From Pseudomonas fildesensis (GTDB lineage: Bacteria > Pseudomonadota > Gammaproteobacteria > Pseudomonadales > Pseudomonadaceae), in assembly GCF_001050345.1 (NCBI RefSeq), contig NZ_LFMW01000012.1:62001-126000 (forward strand): a stretch of 64,000 bases of DNA. The letters run 5' to 3'. How positions within the stretch are numbered: position 1 is the stretch's first letter; each line of letters opens with the position of its first letter. The notes under the pieces are model-generated. The model was not told the origin of the DNA. It saw only the letters and a program-made list of their open reading frames with translations, and searched no databases. Made by a program: the position numbers and the translations under genes. Shown here piece by piece: positions 34,256-42,725 of the stretch.

Positions 34256-34338
34256 ATCGCGAGCAAGCCCGCTCCCACATTCGACCGCATTCCAAAAGAT
34301 GTGCACGGTACAAATGTGGGAGCGGGCTTGCTCGCGAT
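34256..34338. repeat. REP-type inverted pair (GTGGGAGCGGGCTTGCTCGCGAT class)
   Basis: Perfect 25-base arms: ATCGCGAGCAAGCCCGCTCC(CACAT) at 34256-34280 and its exact complement at 34314-34338, separated by 33 bases. It lies between the convergent CoA transferase and alkA genes. Confidence 0.92.
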
Positions 34339-34357
34339 GAGGCCCTCACATCCGCTA

Positions 34358-35221
34358 TCAATCCGCCCGGCTCAACGACGTCCACAAATGCTGCGCCGCA
34401 TACGCCCTCAGCGGTCGCCACGCTTCAGCCCGCGCCAACAACTGCCGCGCCGAAACCGGCCCACCCTCGAGCGCCGCCAGCGCATTGATCAAGCCGATAT
34501 CCCCCGACGCAAATGCATCCGCCTCGCGCAACTGGCGCATGGCGATGTACTGCGCCGTCCAGTCGCCAATCCCCGGCAAGGCCACCAAGCGCGCCACGCC
34601 TTCCTTGAGGCTGGCCTTGGGTTGAAATAATTCAGGGTCATCCAGCAACGCCTGGGCGACACCGGACAACGTTCGGCCTCGGGCTTTGGGCATGCCCAAC
34701 GTAGCCAGGTCCGCTGCCGCCAAGACATCGGGCATAGGGAACACATAGGTGATCCCGTCATGCGGTGTCTCCAGCGGCTGGCCGTACTGCGCGACCAACT
34801 TTCCCGCCAGGCGGATCGCCGCCGCCACCGTAATTTGCTGGCCCAGCACCGCGCGGATCGCCAACTCCAGGCCATCCCACGTGCCTGGCAGCCGCAGGCC
34901 CGGGCGAGCCGCGACCAGTTGCGCCATCAATGGGTCTTTCGCCAACTGCGGGTTGATCAACTCAGGCTGGGCGTCCACATCAAACATCCGGCGCAGCCGT
35001 CGCTCGATCTCGGGCAACGCCGCAGGGTCAGGAAAGTCGATCGTTACCTCCAGCCAATCTCCCGAACCTGGCGCGACGCTGATCCAGCCATGCTGCTCGC
35101 CCACGCTGATACTGCGCCGATACACGCCCGCCACCACCGTCTCCAACCCAGTGATCGCCCGCGCGGCTAAAAACCCCAACATGGCCGCCCAGTCATAGGG
35201 CGGTTGATAGGCCAGTCTCAC
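34358..35221 (-). CDS. alkA: DNA-3-methyladenine glycosylase II (stand-alone AlkA)
   Basis: 287-aa base-excision repair glycosylase that removes alkylated purines. An N-terminal AlkA domain (LAYQPPYDWAAMLGFLAARAI) precedes the helix-hairpin-helix ARLVALPGIGDWTAQYIAMR and the probable catalytic Asp in FASGDIGLINA. It lacks the Ada domains with which AlkA is fused in some bacteria. Start is GTG at 35221, overlapping the TGA of the upstream arcD paralogue by four bases (GTGA), so it is translationally coupled to a transporter with no obvious link to repair. Confidence 0.88.
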   Translation of the reverse strand: MRLAYQPPYDWAAMLGFLAARAITGLETVVAGVYRRSISVGEQHGWISVAPGSGDWLEVTIDFPDPAALPEIERRLRRMFDVDAQPELINPQLAKDPLMAQLVAARPGLRLPGTWDGLELAIRAVLGQQITVAAAIRLAGKLVAQYGQPLETPHDGITYVFPMPDVLAAADLATLGMPKARGRTLSGVAQALLDDPELFQPKASLKEGVARLVALPGIGDWTAQYIAMRQLREADAFASGDIGLINALAALEGGPVSARQLLARAEAWRPLRAYAAQHLWTSLSRAD

Positions 35222-36645
35222 AACGACAACACCCCGCTATACAGCCCATACGCCGCCAGCCCTGCGCCTGCAATCACGCAGGCGAAAATGCCTTTTTCCA
35301 CATGCGTGAACAAGGGCAGGCCCTGCTCGCGCTTGGCCAGGGCAAACAACACCACTCCCGGCGCGTAGAGCAACGCCGACAGCAGCAGGTATTTCAAACC
35401 ACCCGCGTAAAGCAGCCACACGGCATAGCCGAGGGCCGTCAGGCCCACCAGCAAGTCCTTCACGCGGTGGTGTTGGGCGCCTTCATAGGTTTCGCCGCGC
35501 CCACTCAACAGCACGGCATAAGCCGCCGACCACAGGTAGGGCACCAGAATCATCGACGAAGCGAGGTAAATCAGGCTGGTGTAGGTGCTGTGGGAAAACA
35601 GCGTGATCACCAGGAAGGCCTGGATCATCACGTTCGTCAGCCACAGCGCATTGACCGGCACCTGGTTGGCGTTTTCCTTTTTCAGGAAGGCCGGCATGGT
35701 CTTGTCATGGGCTGTGGCGTAGAGGATTTCGGCGCAGAGTAACGCCCATGACAACAACGCTCCCAGCAACGACACCGCCAAGCCAATGCTGATCAGCAGC
35801 GCGCCCCATGGGCCGACGATATGCTCCAGTACCCCCGCCAACGACGGGTTCTGCAGGCCGGCCAATTCCGGCTGACTCATGATCCCCAACGACAACAGGT
35901 TCACCAACACCAGCAGCGCCAGCACGCCGAGAAACCCGATCACCGTGGCGCGGCCCACGTCGGAGCGTTTTTCGGCCCGCGCCGAATACACGCTGGCGCC
36001 CTCGATTCCGATAAACACAAACACCGTGACCAGCATCATGTTGCGCACCTGATCGACCACGCTGCCGAACTGCGGATTGCCCAGGCCCCAGATATCGCGG
36101 GTGAAGATATCAGCCTTGAACGCCACGGCAGCGATCACGATAAACATGATCAACGGCACGATCTTCGCCACGGTGGTGATCTGGTTAATGAACGCCGCTT
36201 CCTTGATCCCACGCAGCACCAGGAAATGCACGGCCCATAACAACAGCGACGCGCAGCCGATGGCCACCGGTGTATTGCCCTGGCCAAACACCGGAAAAAA
36301 GTAACCGAGGGTGCTGAACAGCAGCACGAAATAACCGACGTTACCCATCCAGGCGCTGATCCAATAACCCCAGGCGGACGAGAAGCCCATGTAGTCGCCA
36401 AACCCAGCCTTGGCGTAGGCATACACACCGGAATCCAGCTCGGGTTTGCGGTTGGCCAGGGTCTGGAACACGAAGGCCAGGGTCAGCATGCCCACGGCAG
36501 TGATCGCCCAGCCGATCAATACCGCGCCCACTTCGGCGCGCGCGGCCATGTTCTGCGGCAGGGAGAAAATCCCCCCGCCGACCATCGAGCCCACGACCAA
36601 GGCGATCAGCGCGCCGAGCCGAAGTTTTTCCGTCGGTTGAGACAT
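35218..36645 (-). CDS. Arginine/ornithine antiporter, ArcD paralogue
   Basis: 475-aa APC-superfamily antiporter with about 12-13 helices. It is very similar over its whole length to the ArcD encoded divergently at 37091 (both share KLRLGALIALVVGSM-type starts, GGGIFSLPQNMAA, FVFQTLANRKP and NANQVPVNALWLTN / NANHVPVNALWLTN). It probably exchanges arginine for ornithine or transports another basic amino acid. It reads away from the arc operon and is coupled to alkA. Likely a local duplication that has diverged. Confidence 0.87.
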   Translation of the reverse strand: MSQPTEKLRLGALIALVVGSMVGGGIFSLPQNMAARAEVGAVLIGWAITAVGMLTLAFVFQTLANRKPELDSGVYAYAKAGFGDYMGFSSAWGYWISAWMGNVGYFVLLFSTLGYFFPVFGQGNTPVAIGCASLLLWAVHFLVLRGIKEAAFINQITTVAKIVPLIMFIVIAAVAFKADIFTRDIWGLGNPQFGSVVDQVRNMMLVTVFVFIGIEGASVYSARAEKRSDVGRATVIGFLGVLALLVLVNLLSLGIMSQPELAGLQNPSLAGVLEHIVGPWGALLISIGLAVSLLGALLSWALLCAEILYATAHDKTMPAFLKKENANQVPVNALWLTNVMIQAFLVITLFSHSTYTSLIYLASSMILVPYLWSAAYAVLLSGRGETYEGAQHHRVKDLLVGLTALGYAVWLLYAGGLKYLLLSALLYAPGVVLFALAKREQGLPLFTHVEKGIFACVIAGAGLAAYGLYSGVLSL

Positions 36646-37090
36646 GAATATTCCTGATTAACTACATTTATTGAGGCAACAACTGTGCACTCGACGGCTA
36701 TTTGAAGTCTTATCCGCGCTTAATAGCTATTGTGAATAAACCTATAAACCTCATAACTCACTGGCATTACAACAAATAACGCCCCGAGCAATTTATTATT
36801 TAAATAAGACTAATTTTTTTGAACCTATCGATTCCGATAAAACGCTTTTTTAAACGTTTGCATATCTTGAAATAAGGACTAACTTCAATCGTCCACACCA
36901 ATGAGAAAACCTGTTATTTAAAACGGAAAGGCTCTGAAAAGCGTATTTCCGGGGTAGTCGTGCGCCCGCAGCTTTCATCATAAGTCATTAATTCACAATG
37001 GAATGTGCCAATGAAGTGATCTGAGTCAGCTGTTTGATTAGCGCACGGATTTAATCTGTGGTCTCTCTTCTCCTGCATTGGAGTCATGCA
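36646..37090. other. AT-rich divergent control region between the two arcD genes
   Basis: 445 bases, clearly AT-richer than the surroundings, holding the divergent promoters of arcDABC (plus) and the arcD paralogue (minus). A loose TTGAA-N12-TTCAA dyad is at about 36868-36890. I looked for an Anr box (TTGAT-N4-ATCAA) and saw no convincing one; an ArgR site could not be identified by eye either. Confidence 0.6.
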
Positions 37091-38518
37091 ATGTCTGAAT
37101 CTCCCGGAAAACTTCGATTAGGTGCACTGGTTGCACTGGTCGTGGGCTCAATGATTGGCGGCGGGATCTTCTCACTTCCGCAAAACATGGCCGCCAGTGC
37201 CGATGTCGGCGCGGTGCTGATCGGTTGGGTGATTACCGCTGTTGGCATGTTGACCCTCGCTTTCGTGTTCCAGACCCTGGCCAATCGCAAGCCCAACCTC
37301 GACGGCGGCGTGTACGCCTACGCCAAGGCCGGGTTTGGCGACTACATGGGTTTCTCGTCCGCCTGGGGTTACTGGATCAGTGCCTGGCTGGGTAACGTCG
37401 GTTACTTCGTGTTGCTGTTCAGCACCCTCGGTTATTTCTTCCCGATATTTGGCGAAGGCAACACCCCGGCGGCGGTCATCGGCGCCTCGGTGCTGTTGTG
37501 GGCCGTGCATTTCCTGGTGCTGCGCGGGATCAAGGAAGCGGCGTTCATCAACCTGGTGACCACCGTCGCCAAAGTGGTGCCGCTGGTGCTGTTTGTGTTG
37601 ATCGCCGTGTTCGCGTTCAAGCTGGACATCTTCACCGCTGACATCTGGGGCATCAAAAACCCCGACCTGGGCAGCGTGATGAACCAGGTACGCAACATGA
37701 TGCTGGTCACCGTGTGGGTGTTTATCGGTATCGAAGGCGCGAGCATCTTCTCGTCCCGTGCGGAAAAACGCAGCGACGTGGGCAAGGCCACGGTGATCGG
37801 CTTTATCACCGTGCTGCTGTTCCTGATGCTGGTGAACGTACTGTCCCTGGGCATCATGACCCAGCCGGAACTGGCCAAGCTGCAGAACCCGTCGATGGCC
37901 GCCGTACTGGAACACGTGGTGGGCCACTGGGGCGCGGTGCTGATCAGCGTAGGCTTGATCATCTCGTTGCTCGGCGCGTTGCTGTCGTGGGTGCTGCTGT
38001 GTGCGGAGATCATGTTCGCCGCCGCCAAGGACCACACCATGCCGGAGTTCCTGCGCAAGGAAAACGCTAACCATGTGCCGGTCAATGCGCTGTGGCTGAC
38101 CAATGCCATGGTCCAGGTGTTCCTGGTGATCACGCTGTTTTCCGCCAGCACTTACCTGTCGCTGATATACCTCGCCACCTCGATGATCCTGGTGCCTTAC
38201 CTGTGGTCGGCGGCCTACGCCCTGTTGCTGGCGGTACGCGGTGAGACTTACGAAAACGCTCTTGCCGAGCGCAAAAAAGACCTGTTCATCGGCGCGATTG
38301 CGGTGATCTACGCGGTCTGGCTGCTCTATGCGGGAGGTACCAAATACCTGCTGCTCTCCGCCCTGCTCTATGCCCCCGGCGCGATCCTGTTCGCCAAGGC
38401 CAAGCATGAACTGGGCAAACCGATTTTCACCAACGTCGAGAAGCTGATTTTCGCCGCGGTAGTCATTGGCGCCCTGGTGGCGGCCTATGGGCTCTACGAC
38501 GGTTTCCTGACGCTGTAA
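37091..38518 (+). CDS. arcD: Arginine/ornithine antiporter ArcD
   Basis: 475-aa inner-membrane antiporter that exchanges external arginine for internal ornithine, feeding the arginine deiminase pathway. APC fold with GGGIFSLPQNMAASADVG at residues 22-39 and ~12-13 helices. ATG at 37091 follows GGAG; an upstream GTG (37058) would add 11 non-conserved residues. First gene of arcDABC; 31 bases to arcA. Confidence 0.94.
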   Translation: MSESPGKLRLGALVALVVGSMIGGGIFSLPQNMAASADVGAVLIGWVITAVGMLTLAFVFQTLANRKPNLDGGVYAYAKAGFGDYMGFSSAWGYWISAWLGNVGYFVLLFSTLGYFFPIFGEGNTPAAVIGASVLLWAVHFLVLRGIKEAAFINLVTTVAKVVPLVLFVLIAVFAFKLDIFTADIWGIKNPDLGSVMNQVRNMMLVTVWVFIGIEGASIFSSRAEKRSDVGKATVIGFITVLLFLMLVNVLSLGIMTQPELAKLQNPSMAAVLEHVVGHWGAVLISVGLIISLLGALLSWVLLCAEIMFAAAKDHTMPEFLRKENANHVPVNALWLTNAMVQVFLVITLFSASTYLSLIYLATSMILVPYLWSAAYALLLAVRGETYENALAERKKDLFIGAIAVIYAVWLLYAGGTKYLLLSALLYAPGAILFAKAKHELGKPIFTNVEKLIFAAVVIGALVAAYGLYDGFLTL

Positions 38519-38549
38519 TTGTTAATTTTTGTTCCTTGGAGGATCTGTA

Positions 38550-39806
38550 ATGACCACGGAAAAAGTGAAGTACGGCGTACATTCCGAAGCCGGCAAACTG
38601 CGCAAAGTCATGGTGTGCTCCCCAGGTTTGGCCCACCAACGGCTGACCCCCAACAACTGCGATGAACTGCTGTTTGATGACGTGCTGTGGGTGGCCCAGG
38701 CCAAGCGCGACCATTTCGACTTCGTCACCAAAATGCGCGAGCGGGACATTGATGTGCTGGAAATGCACAACCTGCTCACCGACATTGTCGCCATCCCCGA
38801 AGCCCTCGACTGGATTCTGCAACGCAAGATCACCTCCAACACGGTGGGTCTGGGCCTGGTCGATGAAGTCAGCTCCTGGCTACGCAGCCTGGAGCCGCGC
38901 AAGACCGCCGAGTTCCTGATTGGTGGCGTGTCGGCCGATGACCTGCCGAGCAGCTTCGGTGGCAAGACCATCGAGATGTTCCGCGATTTCCTCGGCCACT
39001 CCAGCTTCATTCTGCCGCCGCTGCCCAACACCCAGTTCACCCGCGACACCACCTGCTGGATCTACGGTGGCGTGACGCTGAACCCGATGTACTGGCCGGC
39101 GCGACGTCAGGAAACCCTGCTGGCCAGCGCCATCTACAAATTCCACCCTGAGTTTGCCAACGCGGACTTCCAGATCTGGTACGGCGACCCCGACCTGGAA
39201 CACGGCGCCGCCACGCTGGAAGGCGGTGACGTTATGCCGATTGGCAATGGCGTCGTGTTGATCGGCATGGGCGAGCGCTCGTCCCACCAGGCCATCGGCC
39301 AACTGGCGCGAAACCTGTTCAAAAACAAGGCGGTAGAACGGGTAATCGTTGCCGGCCTGCCAAAATCCCGCGCGGCGATGCACCTGGACACTGTGTTCAG
39401 TTTCTGCGACCGCGATCTGGTCACCATCTTCCCTGAAGTGGTCAACCAGATCGTCGCCTTCACCCTGCGCCCTGACGAAAGCAAGCCACACGGCATCGAT
39501 ATCCAACGGGAGAAAACCAACTTCCTCGACACCGTGGCCGCAGCGCTCAACCTCAAGGCCCTGCGGGTCGTCGAAACCGGCGGCAACAGCTTCGCCGCCG
39601 AACGCGAGCAGTGGGACGACGGTAACAACGTGGTGGCCCTGGAGCCTGGCGTGGTGATCGGCTACGACCGCAACACCTACACCAACACCCTGCTGCGCAA
39701 GGCCGGTGTGGAAGTCATCACCATCAGCGCCGGTGAACTCGGCCGTGGCCGTGGCGGTGGCCACTGCATGACCTGCCCGATCATCCGCGACCCTATCGAT
39801 TATTAA
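38550..39806 (+). CDS. arcA: Arginine deiminase
   Basis: 418-aa cytoplasmic enzyme: arginine to citrulline plus ammonia, first step of the arginine deiminase pathway. The guanidine-group-modifying fold is shown by the N-terminal GVHSEAGKLRKVMVCSPG, LPNTQFTRDTTCWI, LEGGDVMPIG and HLDTVFSF, and by the catalytic Cys406 in GGGHCMTCP near the C-terminus. Start ATG at 38550 with TTGGAGG at ideal spacing. A strong hairpin separates it from arcB. Confidence 0.97.
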   Translation: MTTEKVKYGVHSEAGKLRKVMVCSPGLAHQRLTPNNCDELLFDDVLWVAQAKRDHFDFVTKMRERDIDVLEMHNLLTDIVAIPEALDWILQRKITSNTVGLGLVDEVSSWLRSLEPRKTAEFLIGGVSADDLPSSFGGKTIEMFRDFLGHSSFILPPLPNTQFTRDTTCWIYGGVTLNPMYWPARRQETLLASAIYKFHPEFANADFQIWYGDPDLEHGAATLEGGDVMPIGNGVVLIGMGERSSHQAIGQLARNLFKNKAVERVIVAGLPKSRAAMHLDTVFSFCDRDLVTIFPEVVNQIVAFTLRPDESKPHGIDIQREKTNFLDTVAAALNLKALRVVETGGNSFAAEREQWDDGNNVVALEPGVVIGYDRNTYTNTLLRKAGVEVITISAGELGRGRGGGHCMTCPIIRDPIDY

Positions 39807-39814
39807 TTTTCAGG

Positions 39815-39847
39815 CCTTGGCCGCCGCTCACGAGGCGCCGGCCAAGG
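39815..39847 (+). other. Intercistronic hairpin between arcA and arcB
   Basis: CCTTGGCCG ... CGGCCAAGG, 9-bp stem with a 15-base loop and no T-run; probably an mRNA-processing or stability element rather than a terminator. Confidence 0.65.
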
Positions 39848-39875
39848 GGATAACCTAAACAGAAGGAGATCCACC

Positions 39876-40886
39876 ATGGCTTTCAATATGCGCAACCGCA
39901 GCCTGCTCTCGCTGATGCACCACACCACCCGCGAGCTCAACTACCTGCTGGACCTGTCCCGCGACCTCAAACGCGCCAAATACACCGGCACCGAGCGTCC
40001 GCACCTGCAGGGCAAAAACATCGCGCTGATCTTCGAAAAAACCTCGACCCGCACCCGCTGCGCCTTCGAAGTCGCGGCCCATGACCAGGGCGCCCACGTC
40101 ACCTATATCGACCCGGTGTCGTCGCAGATCGGCCACAAAGAAAGCATGAAAGACACCGCCCGCGTCCTCGGCCGCATGTTCGACGCCATTGAATACCGTG
40201 GCTTCGCGCAGGAGATCGTCGAAGAGCTGGCCAAGTTCGCCGGCGTGCCGGTGTTCAACGGCCTCACCGCCGAATTCCACCCGACCCAAATGATCGCCGA
40301 CACCCTGACCATGCGCGAACACAGCGACAAGCCGCTGCATGACATCAGCTACGCCTACCTGGGCGACGCCCGTTACAACATGGGCAACTCGCTGCTGATG
40401 ATCGGCGCCAAGCTGGGCATGGACGTGCGCATTGGCGCGCCGAAAGCGCTGTGGCCAGATGAAGATTTCATCAAACAATGCCAGGCGTTTGCCGAAGAGA
40501 GCGGCGCGCGCATCACCATCACTGAAGACCCGAAAGAAGCCGTGAAAGGCGTGGACTTCATCCACACCGATATCTGGGTGTCGATGGGTGAGCCGGTGGA
40601 AGCGTGGGACGAGCGCATCGAGCAACTGCTGCCGTACCAGGTCAACGCCAAGATGATGAAAGCCTCGGGCAACCCGCGCGTGAAGTTCATGCATTGCCTG
40701 CCGGCGTTCCATAACAGCGAAACCAAGGTCGGCAAGGACATCGCCGCGCGTTATCCGAACCTGGCCAATGGCGTGGAAGTGACCGAGGAAGTCTTCGAGT
40801 CGCCGGCCAACATCGCGTTTGAGCAGGCGGAAAACCGCATGCATACCATCAAGGCGATCCTGGTGTCGGCGTTGGCGGATATCTAA
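39876..40886 (+). CDS. arcB: Catabolic ornithine carbamoyltransferase
   Basis: 336-aa enzyme that phosphorolyses citrulline to ornithine and carbamoyl phosphate. The carbamoyl-phosphate site EKTSTRTRCAFEVA (about residues 53-66), FHPTQMIADTLT and the ornithine-site HCLPAFHN are all present. The start MAFNMRNRSLLSLMHHT is typical of the catabolic ArcB type rather than ArgF. AAGGAG precedes the ATG. Confidence 0.97.
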   Translation: MAFNMRNRSLLSLMHHTTRELNYLLDLSRDLKRAKYTGTERPHLQGKNIALIFEKTSTRTRCAFEVAAHDQGAHVTYIDPVSSQIGHKESMKDTARVLGRMFDAIEYRGFAQEIVEELAKFAGVPVFNGLTAEFHPTQMIADTLTMREHSDKPLHDISYAYLGDARYNMGNSLLMIGAKLGMDVRIGAPKALWPDEDFIKQCQAFAEESGARITITEDPKEAVKGVDFIHTDIWVSMGEPVEAWDERIEQLLPYQVNAKMMKASGNPRVKFMHCLPAFHNSETKVGKDIAARYPNLANGVEVTEEVFESPANIAFEQAENRMHTIKAILVSALADI

Positions 40887-40922
40887 ACCTCACTGTCGGG
40901 ACATGCACATAGGAGGAGGCCT

Positions 40923-41059
40923 CTGTGGCGAGCGGGCTTGCCCCGCGTTGGGCTGCGCAGCAGCCCCAAAACCTGCCACTGCGGTTTGATAGACATAAAC
41001 GCGGTGACTGTACTGGGGCTGCTTCGCAGCCCAACGCGGGGCAAGCCCGCTCACCACAG
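40923..41059. repeat. REP-type inverted pair (GTGGCGAGCGGGCTTG class), copy 2
   Basis: Arms CTGTGGCGAGCGGGCTTGCC and complement ending GCCCGCTCACCACAG, with an inner inverted GCGTTGGGCTGC / GCAGCCCAACGC. It sits inside the arc operon between arcB and arcC. Confidence 0.9.
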
Positions 41060-41114
41060 GAAGCTGGCTCCTACAGTGACCGCGTTGTTTAAGCTTTTTA
41101 AAAGGACATTCTTT

Positions 41115-42044
41115 ATGCGTATCGTCGTTGCACTGGGCGGTAACGCCCTGCTCCGCCGTGGTGAACCCATGACAGCGGACAACCAACGCGCCAATATCCG
41201 AATCGCCACCGAACAGATCGCCAAGATCTACCCCGGCAACGAACTGGTGATCGCCCACGGCAATGGTCCGCAAGTCGGCCTGCTGTCATTGCAGGCGGCG
41301 GCCTACACCCAGGTTTCGCCGTACCCGCTGGACGTGCTCGGCGCCGAGACCGAGGGCATGATCGGCTACATCATCGAACAGGAACTGGGCAACCTGCTGG
41401 ACTTCGAAGTGCCGTTCGCCACCCTGCTCACCCAGGTGGAAGTGGACGCCAAGGACCCGGCCTTCCAGAACCCCACCAAGCCCATCGGCCCGGTGTATTC
41501 CAAAGCCGAGGCCGAACAACTCGCGGCCGAAAAAGGCTGGGCCATCGCCCCCGATGGCGATAAGTACCGCCGCGTGGTCGCCAGCCCGCGCCCGAAACGC
41601 ATCTTCGAGATTCGCCCGATCCAGTGGTTGTTGGAAAAAGGCAGCATCGTGATCTGCGCCGGTGGCGGCGGCATCCCGACCATGTATGGCGAAGACGGCA
41701 AGCTGCGCGGCATCGAAGCGGTGATCGACAAGGACCTGTGTTCCTCCCTGTTGGCTAAGCAACTGGAGGCCGATTTGCTGGTGATCGCCACCGACGTCAA
41801 CGCGGCGTTTATCGACTTCGGCAAGCCAACCCAGAAGGCCATCGGCCAGGCCCACCCCGACGAAATGGAAAGACTCGGCTTCGCCGCCGGCTCCATGGGA
41901 CCCAAGGTGCAAGCCGCCTGCGAGTTCGCCCGCCAGACTGGCAAAACCGCAGTGATCGGTTCACTCTCGGACATCGAAGCCATCGTCCAGGGCAGCGCCG
42001 GCACGCGCATCAGCACGGCAAAACCTGGCATCACCTATCTGTGA
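41115..42044 (+). CDS. arcC: Carbamate kinase
   Basis: 309-aa enzyme that transfers phosphate from carbamoyl phosphate to ADP, yielding ATP, CO2 and ammonia: the energy-yielding step of the pathway. Amino-acid-kinase fold motifs are visible: VVALGGNALLRRGEP at the start, VIAHGNGPQVG, CAGGGGIPT, and MGPKVQAACEF near the end. AAAGGA lies upstream of ATG 41115. It is separated from arcB by a REP pair. Confidence 0.96.
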   Translation: MRIVVALGGNALLRRGEPMTADNQRANIRIATEQIAKIYPGNELVIAHGNGPQVGLLSLQAAAYTQVSPYPLDVLGAETEGMIGYIIEQELGNLLDFEVPFATLLTQVEVDAKDPAFQNPTKPIGPVYSKAEAEQLAAEKGWAIAPDGDKYRRVVASPRPKRIFEIRPIQWLLEKGSIVICAGGGGIPTMYGEDGKLRGIEAVIDKDLCSSLLAKQLEADLLVIATDVNAAFIDFGKPTQKAIGQAHPDEMERLGFAAGSMGPKVQAACEFARQTGKTAVIGSLSDIEAIVQGSAGTRISTAKPGITYL

Positions 42045-42062
42045 AGTAGAGGAGATTCGCCT

Positions 42063-42425
42063 ATGGCCACCTTTGAACCCGGTCACTTGCATGTCGAACG
42101 TCATGCGCTGAACAAGGATGACTACAGCTACAACCTGTGCATCGACTATGAAGTCAGCCAGGACCCAAAGGACGGCAAGGGGATGCTGTTCAAGCTGCAC
42201 GGAACGGTGCAGGGCAAGGAGCTTAAGGAAGAGTTCTTTCTGCCCAAGGACCAGGCGTTCGACTTTGCGCGGCATGCGATGAATATCGCGCAGAAGTACG
42301 GAATGCCGAAGACTGCCGTGTTGAATGGTTCGATGCACCAGCAGTACGACAAGATGTTCGAAGATGTGCGGCATCAGCTGGATGTGAAGCCAGGCGATCC
42401 GGTCAAACCCGAACACCTGGGATAA
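42063..42425 (+). CDS. DUF5064 family protein
   Basis: 120-aa soluble protein of a family found mostly in Pseudomonas: FEPGHLHVERHALNKDDYSYNLCIDYEV, then KEEFFLPKDQAFDFA. It follows arcC by 18 bases with GAGGAG before the ATG, so it is probably the last gene of the arc operon. Function unknown. Confidence 0.85.
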   Translation: MATFEPGHLHVERHALNKDDYSYNLCIDYEVSQDPKDGKGMLFKLHGTVQGKELKEEFFLPKDQAFDFARHAMNIAQKYGMPKTAVLNGSMHQQYDKMFEDVRHQLDVKPGDPVKPEHLG

Positions 42426-42433
42426 CAACACGC

Positions 42434-42475
42434 TTCCAAATGTGGGAGGGGCGGTGCGACGATTCGACTTGCTCC
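42434..42475. repeat. Degenerate REP unit
   Basis: AAATGTGGGAGGGGCGGTGC ... GACTTGCTCCCGATAGCGG: an interrupted GTGGGAGGGG-class REP unit without a proper inverted partner, just before the palindromic repeat at 42501. Confidence 0.6.
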
Positions 42476-42500
42476 CGATAGCGGTGGAACAGCTACAGAT

Positions 42501-42640
42501 GTTGATCGTTCCCACGCGCAGCAAAGGAATGTATCCCGTGACGCTCCGCGTCACCTTGCGCAGGATTGAAAACCTGCATCGACAGCGGGACGCGGAGCGT
42601 CCTGGGCGGCATTCCCACGCAGAGCGTGGGAACGATCAAC
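42501..42640. repeat. CGTTCCCACGC-type palindromic intergenic repeat, copy 3
   Basis: Outer arms GTTGATCGTTCCCACG and CGTGGGAACGATCAAC are exact complements (16 bases); inner stems include GACGCTCCGCGTC and GACGCGGAGCGTC. With the degenerate REP unit it fills most of the 300-base gap upstream of gcsR. Confidence 0.9.
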
Positions 42641-42725
42641 ATCTCCATCACCCGTCAGATTTCACCTCAGCTCTCCTCCAAGGCATACTTGCCACCCTCC
42701 GCACTCCAGAATCAAGATCCGCCCC

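Noticed and set aside
36646..37090. Anr (anaerobic regulator) box before arcD
   Set aside because: Expected from P. aeruginosa, but no TTGAT-N4-ATCAA-like sequence with acceptable match was found by eye.
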